Source: Gemmatimonadota bacterium
GTDB lineage: Bacteria; Gemmatimonadota; Gemmatimonadetes; Gemmatimonadales; GWC2-71-9
Assembly (NCBI GenBank): GCA_029884275.1
Contig: JAOUIC010000025.1
Location: 1-10,159, forward strand
DNA: 10,159 bases
Reading direction: 5' to 3'
Shown here: positions 6,354 to 10,159 of the stretch, one piece after another
Layout: every line of letters begins with the position of its first letter
How positions within the stretch are numbered: position 1 is the first letter of the stretch
Translations under genes and position numbers: made by a program
The notes under the pieces: model-generated
Database searches by the model: none
Told to the model about the DNA's origin: nothing
The model's input: only the letters and a program-made list of their open reading frames with translations

Positions 6354-7360
6354 AGCGCGATGTCCTTCCCCTCGGCCGCCGACCGGTAAATGGCGTCCAG
6401 GATGCGATGGATGGTCAGCTGTTCGCGGATGTGGAACGGCTTGGCCTCGCCCCTGATCGCGGCGAGGAAATGAGCCCATTCAGCGCGGTAGGAGGCGGTG
6501 ACGGCGTTCTCCCGGCCGACGGCGCCCGTGGGCGACATATCGGTCGGGACGCCATGCAGTTCCTTCCAGACGTGCAGCGGATTGATGCCGGCGGACCCCT
6601 TCCCACCCCGGATGCCGAGTCCGAACCGCTCCCCTTCTCCGACATGGTGCCAGGTGACGTCGAGGAAGATCGAGAATCCTCCCTCGCACACCACGAACGC
6701 GCTGCCCGAAGCTTCCACCCCGCGCTGGCCTTCGGCGCCGTACAGGCAGGCGCTGACCCGCTCCGGCTCCGGGAAGTTGGCCAGCCACAGCCCCAGGTCG
6801 AGAATGGTTTCGCCCAGATCGAGCATCGCCCCGCCGCCCGATTCGTCGCGCCGCTGCCGCCAGCCCAGCTGCGCCCGGCTGGGGCGGAAGACGTGCCAGC
6901 TGCCGCGCGCGCTCTCCAGCCGGCCGAGTTCCCCGCTCTGCGCGAAGCTCCGCACGATCTGCACGTCGGTCCGGTACCGGTGGTTCATGCCCACGGTGAC
7001 GATGCGGTCGCGCTTCTCCGCCTGCCTGGCGATGCGCTGGGCACCGGCCAGCGTCAGGGCGAGCGGGCGCTCGATGAGGACGTGAAGACCGGCCGCCAGC
7101 GCGGCCAGCGCATGGGGTTCGTGCAGATGGTTGGGCGTGCAGATGGCCACCGCGTCGAGCGCCTCGTACTCCAGCAGCTCCTCGATGTCCGAGAACGCGT
7201 CCCGGATGCCAAACCGCTGGGCGAGCGCCCTGGCCTTGGCCAGGTCGGAGTCGCACAGCGCCACGACCTGAACGCCCTTGAGCTTGCGCAGCACGGGCAG
7301 ATGGGCGACCTGGGTGATCGCTCCTGCTCCCACGATTCCGATCTTGAGGGTGTCCGACAT
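6350..7360 (-). CDS. Gfo/Idh/MocA-family protein with altered catalytic motifs
   Basis: A 336-residue NAD(P)-dependent oxidoreductase-family protein. The N-terminal Rossmann fold is clear: IGIVGAGAITQ (G11, G13), ALCDSD with an acidic residue after strand 2, AVAICTPNHLH, and VLIERPLALT. The C-terminal part carries GELGRLESARGSWH and GGGAMLDLGETILDLGLWL. Two conserved catalytic positions differ from the usual family pattern. The EKP motif reads E97-R98-P99, so Lys is Arg, and the D-x-G-x-H-x-x-D motif reads DLGETILD (181-188), with Thr185 for His. Cofactor binding looks intact but sugar dehydrogenation by the standard mechanism is doubtful. The start is ATG at 7360 with a strong AAGGAG four bases upstream. 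It lies 20 bases after the SpoIID gene and overlaps the DUF4105 gene by four bases. The substrate is unknown; an amino-sugar or envelope-glycan role is only suggested by neighbours. Confidence 0.88.
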   Translation of the reverse strand: MSDTLKIGIVGAGAITQVAHLPVLRKLKGVQVVALCDSDLAKARALAQRFGIRDAFSDIEELLEYEALDAVAICTPNHLHEPHALAALAAGLHVLIERPLALTLAGAQRIARQAEKRDRIVTVGMNHRYRTDVQIVRSFAQSGELGRLESARGSWHVFRPSRAQLGWRQRRDESGGGAMLDLGETILDLGLWLANFPEPERVSACLYGAEGQRGVEASGSAFVVCEGGFSIFLDVTWHHVGEGERFGLGIRGGKGSAGINPLHVWKELHGVPTDMSPTGAVGRENAVTASYRAEWAHFLAAIRGEAKPFHIREQLTIHRILDAIYRSAAEGKDIAL

Positions 7361-7364
7361 GCCG

Positions 7365-7370
7365 CTCCTT
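7365..7370 (-). promoter_or_regulatory. Shine-Dalgarno site of the Gfo/Idh gene
   Basis: The minus strand reads AAGGAG four bases before the ATG ending at 7360, inside the 20-base gap after the SpoIID stop. It fixes the start and suggests independent ribosome loading, unlike the coupled start of the DUF4105 gene. Confidence 0.65.
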
Positions 7371-7380
7371 CGGAAGGTCC

Positions 7381-8622
7381 TCAGTAGGCCCGGCTGATCT
7401 CGGTGCCCGGAAAGTACGCCGCCACGATGTTTGGCGCAGCCTGCCCCGCCCTGGCGCGACCGACCGCGCCCCACTGGCAGAAACCGACGCCGTGTCCCGC
7501 CCCGGCGCCGTCGGCGATGAGCGCGCGAAGCCGGCCATTCTCGCGCCGCTCGGCGAGATGGAACACCGCGCTCCGGAGCGCCGGCTCCCCCACGGGCCTG
7601 AGCACCTGGCGCACCGCCGGCCCCTCGACCGCCAGGGGACCGTCGGCGGTCTGGATTGCGATCTGTGACACCCGGTCCGAGCCGGTGCGCCCGGTCACCG
7701 CGACCCCGCTGACAGTCGCGGCTCGTTCTGGCGCCGTGGACAGGACCGCGGGCAGCGACTGGCGCAGCACTTCGCGGAGTTCGGCGTCGCTCCACTCGAC
7801 TCGCCAGCGGAAACGCGGCGACAGTCGGCAGTAGGCCTCCCCCGCGCCATCGGCATCGTGAATCGACCGAAGATACGCCCGCGAGGCCGCGGCGAACACC
7901 TCGGTCCCCTCCGCCGTTCTCCCGCCGCAGGTGGAGAAGAAGAACGCATCGATCAGGTTGCCCCTGTGGGTGATGACCTGCCCCGCCGTCTCACGCACCG
8001 CCGAGGCCGCGAGGGGATACTCGGTCACGGTTCCGCCATAGACCTGATCCGCCACGCCGGCCTGCAGGTCAAACCCCTGGGAGGCACGCTTGCCGAGATT
8101 GCGCAGCGCGAAGGTGCGCGCCACGATGGCCTGCGCCTTGAGCGCCTCGGAATCGGACGCGTCCCTCCGCCCCATCTCGGCACCGACCACGCTCATCAGG
8201 TACTCCTCCACCGCGACGGTGTTGAAGGCCGTCACACCGGCCGGGTCGCGCGCCACCGTCACCCGGCCCCGATAGCCCCGCCCGTTGACTGCGAGGCCTC
8301 CCTCCGCTGTCGCTGCCTCGAACGTCAGAGCGAGATCGGCGCGAACGGTGAGTGCCCCGTCCGACGGCCCGGAGACGAGCTCATTCCCCGCGCGGCGAAC
8401 CCGCCATCGCCCCGACGGCGGGTTCGCGAGGACGGCGCCATCGGCGTCCCGCACGACGAAGGGGCGATCCGAGCCGATCTCGACCTGCGCGACGCCGATG
8501 ACAAGCCCGACACGGAGTTCAGGCTGGCCCGCGGCGGGAGCCGGTCCGCCTCCCGCCGGCTCGCGCGGGGCGCAGGTGGCGAGCAGGACGGCGAGGAGGG
8601 GAGCGAGGCGAGGTCGCGACAC
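7381..8622 (-). CDS. SpoIID/LytB-domain protein, probable lytic transglycosylase
   Basis: A 413-residue exported protein. SpoIID-type enzymes cleave peptidoglycan glycan strands lacking stem peptides. After a variable N-terminal region (about 35-130), the SpoIID core shows VEEYLMSVVGAEMG with the expected catalytic Glu149, EALKAQAIVARTFAL (159-173), FFFSTCGGRTAE (227-238) and a closing GHGVGFCQWGA (376-386). C232 and C265 could pair or bind metal. The N-terminus is a lipoprotein-like signal (LLATC, Cys17), although Thr before the Cys is atypical for a lipobox. Nothing else in the window indicates sporulation, so a vegetative cell-wall role (division or remodelling, like other SpoIID-domain proteins in diderms) is likelier. 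The GTG at 8622 lies three bases after the yajQ stop with no clear Shine-Dalgarno, so translation is probably coupled. The substrate assignment is from family knowledge. Confidence 0.87.
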   Translation of the reverse strand: MSRPRLAPLLAVLLATCAPREPAGGGPAPAAGQPELRVGLVIGVAQVEIGSDRPFVVRDADGAVLANPPSGRWRVRRAGNELVSGPSDGALTVRADLALTFEAATAEGGLAVNGRGYRGRVTVARDPAGVTAFNTVAVEEYLMSVVGAEMGRRDASDSEALKAQAIVARTFALRNLGKRASQGFDLQAGVADQVYGGTVTEYPLAASAVRETAGQVITHRGNLIDAFFFSTCGGRTAEGTEVFAAASRAYLRSIHDADGAGEAYCRLSPRFRWRVEWSDAELREVLRQSLPAVLSTAPERAATVSGVAVTGRTGSDRVSQIAIQTADGPLAVEGPAVRQVLRPVGEPALRSAVFHLAERRENGRLRALIADGAGAGHGVGFCQWGAVGRARAGQAAPNIVAAYFPGTEISRAY

Positions 8623-8625
8623 GAC

Positions 8626-9129
8626 TCAGCCGCGGTAGTTGCCGAACTTGAGTTCGATGCCGAAGTCCTGGCCCCGCAGGAAGGCGATCACCGCCTGCAG
8701 GTCGTCCTTCGAGGGTCCGGTCACCCGGAGTTCCTCGCCCTGGATCGCGACCTGCACCTTCTTGAAGCCGGCGTCCTTCACCGCCTTCACCATCTTCTTG
8801 GCGGTGTCCTGCTGGATGCCCTGGGTCAGCCCGATGGTGCGACGCACGGTAGTGCCGGTGGAGGGGATGTTCTCCCCGATCACGAGGTTCCTCACCGGCA
8901 CGTTCCGTTTCACCATCTTGGTCCTGATGATGTCGAGGAGCTGGTCCATGCGGAACTCGTCGTCGGCCGCCAGCCGGATCTCGGCCTTGGGGCGGTCGAA
9001 CTCCACGGTGCAATGCGAGCCTTTGAAGTCGTAGCGCTGCGCCACTTCCTTGAGCGCCTGGTTGACCGCGTTGTCGACCTCCTGCAGGTCGGCGCCGGTG
9101 CTTACGTCGAAGGAGGGGTTGCTCGCCAT
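8626..9129 (-). CDS. yajQ: YajQ family nucleotide-binding protein
   Basis: A 167-residue cytoplasmic protein matching the YajQ (UPF0234) family over its whole length. It opens with PSFDVSTGADLQEVDNAVNQ, followed by RYDFKGSHCTVEF, the central segment RNVPVRNLVIGENIPS, and the C-terminal KVQVAIQGEELRVTGPSKDDLQ and ending FLRGQDFGIELKFGNYR. YajQ proteins have two ferredoxin-like domains. The Xanthomonas homologue is a reported cyclic-di-GMP-binding effector, and other members have been linked to RNA or nucleotide binding. The ATG at 9129 is preceded by GAGGAA with a nine-base spacer. It lies 62 bases downstream of the sigma-factor gene and three bases before the SpoIID gene. Whether this member binds cyclic-di-GMP cannot be read from sequence; the HD-GYP gene on the opposite strand makes it worth testing. 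Confidence 0.95.
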   Translation of the reverse strand: MASNPSFDVSTGADLQEVDNAVNQALKEVAQRYDFKGSHCTVEFDRPKAEIRLAADDEFRMDQLLDIIRTKMVKRNVPVRNLVIGENIPSTGTTVRRTIGLTQGIQQDTAKKMVKAVKDAGFKKVQVAIQGEELRVTGPSKDDLQAVIAFLRGQDFGIELKFGNYRG

Positions 9130-9138
9130 GAGGGGATG

Positions 9139-9144
9139 TTCCTC
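9139..9144 (-). promoter_or_regulatory. Shine-Dalgarno site of yajQ
   Basis: GAGGAA on the minus strand, nine bases before the ATG ending at 9129. It supports the start that gives the canonical N-terminus of the family. In-frame extension upstream would run into sigma-gene sequence. Confidence 0.55.
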
Positions 9145-9171
9145 GCGCCCGGGGGCATGACACGGTGGGGA

Positions 9172-9191
9172 CCCGCCGACTGGCAGGCGGG
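9172..9191. terminator. Hairpin directly after the sigma-factor stop
   Basis: CCCGCC (9172-9177) pairs with GGCGGG (9186-9191) around an eight-base loop, immediately downstream of the sigma-gene stop codon on the minus strand. No T-run follows, so full intrinsic termination is doubtful. It may attenuate read-through into yajQ or protect the 3' end. The remainder of the 62-base gap contains only the yajQ ribosome binding site; I see no convincing promoter in it. Confidence 0.35.
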
Positions 9192-10064
9192 CTAGGTGAG
9201 GTAGCTCTCGAGGGCCCGGGCCCGGCTGACGTGCCGGAGGCGGGTGAGGGCCTTCTCCTTGATCTGGCGCACCCGCTCCCGGGTGATGCCAAGCAGACTG
9301 CCGATCTCCTCGAGGGTCTTCGGTTCCGGGCCATCGAGCCCGAAATACAGCCGGAGAATCTTGGCCTCCCGCTCCTTGAGCGTGGACAGGACCTCCTCGA
9401 TCGACTCGATCAGCGCCTTCTCGAACGTCTCGTTGTCGGGTCCGGAATTCTGCGTGTCCGGCAGGTAGTCGAGCAGCCTGTTGTCTTCGCCCGGCGTGAG
9501 CGGGGCGTCGAGCGAGAGATGGGTCTGCGAAATGGAGAGAGTCTTCTGCACCTCCTCCATGGTGAACTCCATCCCCTCGGCGATTTCGGCGGGCGTGGGT
9601 TCCCGGCCCAGCTCCTGGAGCAGGGCGGCGGAACGCTTGCCGATCCGATGCAGGGCTCCGGCCCGATTGAGGGGGACGCGGACGATGCGGCTCTGCTCGG
9701 CCAGCGCCTGCAGGATCGCCTGCCGGATCCACCAGACGGCGTAACTGATGAACTTGATGCCCTTGGTCTCGTCGAACTTGTGGGCCGCCCGGATCAGGCC
9801 GAGGTTGCCCTCATTGATCAGGTCGGAGAGCGAGACGCCCTGGTTCTGGTATTTCTTGGCCACCGAGACGACGAAGCGGAGGTTGCTGCGGACCAGCTTG
9901 TCGAGGGCTTCTTCATCGCCGCCGTGAATGAGCTGGGCGAGCCGGACCTCCTCCGCCTGGTTGATCAGCGGGTACTTGCTGATCTCGCGCAGGTACTGGT
10001 CCAGCGAGCCCTCGTCGGAAGTCGAGGAACCCCGTTTGCCGCTTCCTACGCGCATCGGACGCAT
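9192..10064 (-). CDS. rpoD: Primary sigma-70 factor, short FCB-type
   Basis: A 290-residue housekeeping-type sigma factor directing RNA polymerase to promoters. There is no region 1.1. Region 1.2 is SLDQYLREISKYPLI (20-34). Region 2 runs from about 51 to 133, with LVRSNLRFVVSVAKKYQNQG, DLINEGNLGLIRAAHKFD and FISYAVWWIRQAILQALAEQ, then RIVRVPLN. Region 3 is about 140-215. Region 4 is about 224-288, with TLKEREAKILRLYFGLDG and the helix-turn-helix TLEEIGSLLGITRERVRQIK. The short length and the ISYAVWWIRQAILQ sequence resemble Bacteroidota primary sigma factors more than the proteobacterial TYATWWIRQAI form. I chose ATG 10064 because GTGAGG sits nine bases upstream. GTG 10079 (which lies within that site) and ATG 10055 are alternatives. 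A group 2 sigma factor cannot be excluded, since the window shows no second copy for comparison. Confidence 0.92.
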   Translation of the reverse strand: MRPMRVGSGKRGSSTSDEGSLDQYLREISKYPLINQAEEVRLAQLIHGGDEEALDKLVRSNLRFVVSVAKKYQNQGVSLSDLINEGNLGLIRAAHKFDETKGIKFISYAVWWIRQAILQALAEQSRIVRVPLNRAGALHRIGKRSAALLQELGREPTPAEIAEGMEFTMEEVQKTLSISQTHLSLDAPLTPGEDNRLLDYLPDTQNSGPDNETFEKALIESIEEVLSTLKEREAKILRLYFGLDGPEPKTLEEIGSLLGITRERVRQIKEKALTRLRHVSRARALESYLT

Positions 10065-10073
10065 CGAGGGTGG

Positions 10074-10079
10074 CCTCAC
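10074..10079 (-). promoter_or_regulatory. Shine-Dalgarno site of the sigma-factor gene
   Basis: GTGAGG on the minus strand, nine bases before the ATG ending at 10064, in the same arrangement as before the CsgG-like gene at 32. It argues against using the GTG at 10079 as the start. Confidence 0.5.
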
Positions 10080-10106
10080 TGCAGGCAGGAGTCTCCGTCT
10101 GCCGGA

Positions 10107-10135
10107 ACCTTAGCCGCGCCCCAGTAGCGATGCAA
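10107..10135 (-). promoter_or_regulatory. Candidate promoter of the sigma-factor operon
   Basis: The minus strand reads TTGCAT (10130-10135), a 17-base spacer, then TAAGGT (10107-10112), about 43 bases before the ATG. Each hexamer matches the sigma-70 consensus at only three of six positions, but the spacing is ideal and this is the only such pair I found in the 95 bases upstream. TAAGGTTC also partly resembles the Bacteroidota TAnnTTTG element. This is a weak prediction. Confidence 0.3.
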
Positions 10136-10155
10136 GCGGGGTTCAGGCACCCCGC
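10136..10155. terminator. GC hairpin upstream of the sigma-factor promoter
   Basis: GCGGGG (10136-10141) pairs perfectly with CCCCGC (10150-10155) around an eight-base loop. On the minus strand it directly precedes the candidate -35 element, so it may end transcription of a gene beyond the window edge. Only two T's follow on that strand. The stem sequence is identical to the one at 5086-5104. Confidence 0.35.
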
Positions 10156-10159
10156 AGGC

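Noticed and set aside
6354..6479. N-terminal extension of the DUF4105 protein to 6479
   Set aside because: The extra 42 residues lie inside the Gfo/Idh gene, are Arg/His/Gly-rich, and would bury the signal peptide. The GTG at 6353 with a GTGA overlap gives a normal signal sequence.
7361..7795. N-terminal extension of the Gfo/Idh protein to 7795
   Set aside because: It overlaps the SpoIID gene, and the canonical Rossmann start (MSDTLKIGIVGAG) with its own AAGGAG begins at 7360.
7858..9195. 445-codon open frame on the plus strand
   Set aside because: It is antisense to SpoIID and YajQ, which have clear family motifs. The composition is of shadow type (His/Arg/Gly-rich).
9165..10127. 320-codon open frame on the plus strand
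   Set aside because: It is antisense to the sigma-factor gene over its whole length and has no family resemblance.

Overview
The window is a GC-rich, gene-dense piece of a bacterial chromosome with ten protein genes in two convergent blocks and almost no intergenic DNA. I see no RNA gene, mobile element, CRISPR array or long repeat. The gene set (an MCE/Mla-type lipid transporter, a CsgG-like secreted protein, a DUF4105/Lnb-type envelope protein) indicates a diderm. The short primary sigma factor resembles the Bacteroidota form: about 290 residues, no region 1.1, and an ISYAVWWIRQAILQ region 2.3/2.4. Together with the high GC this suggests the FCB superphylum, most likely Gemmatimonadota. That placement is an inference from recognised family features; no search was run.

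Plus-strand block (32-5086): a secreted CsgG/FlgO-like protein with a C-terminal TPR-like hairpin, an MlaE-type permease, an MlaF-position ABC protein, an MlaD-type MCE protein with a long helical tail, and a GAF plus HD-GYP protein. The first two genes are 3 bases apart. Each later junction is a 4-base GTGA or ATGA overlap, so the block reads as one translationally coupled operon. The permease and MCE protein would move lipid across the envelope, and the HD-GYP protein would add a cyclic-di-GMP link.

Minus-strand block (10064 down to 5094): a housekeeping sigma factor (rpoD/sigA type), then YajQ, a SpoIID/LytB-domain protein, a Gfo/Idh/MocA-family protein and a DUF4105 (Lnb-like) membrane protein. 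The last four are packed with gaps of 3 bases, 20 bases and a 4-base overlap. A 62-base gap separates the sigma gene from yajQ. A weak promoter candidate and an upstream hairpin precede the sigma gene. The blocks converge at 5086/5094 over a short GC-rich hairpin.

The most unusual observation is that the ABC 'ATPase' of the Mla-type operon has lost nearly all ATP-handling residues (Walker A Lys, Q-loop Gln, both signature glycines, Walker B Asp and Glu, switch His), yet its frame, length and coupling to neighbours are intact. It looks like a preserved pseudo-ATPase. A second, weaker case is the Gfo/Idh protein, where the EKP lysine and the downstream catalytic histidine are both replaced. The HD-GYP protein keeps every expected metal ligand but carries about 100-115 extra residues inside its catalytic domain.
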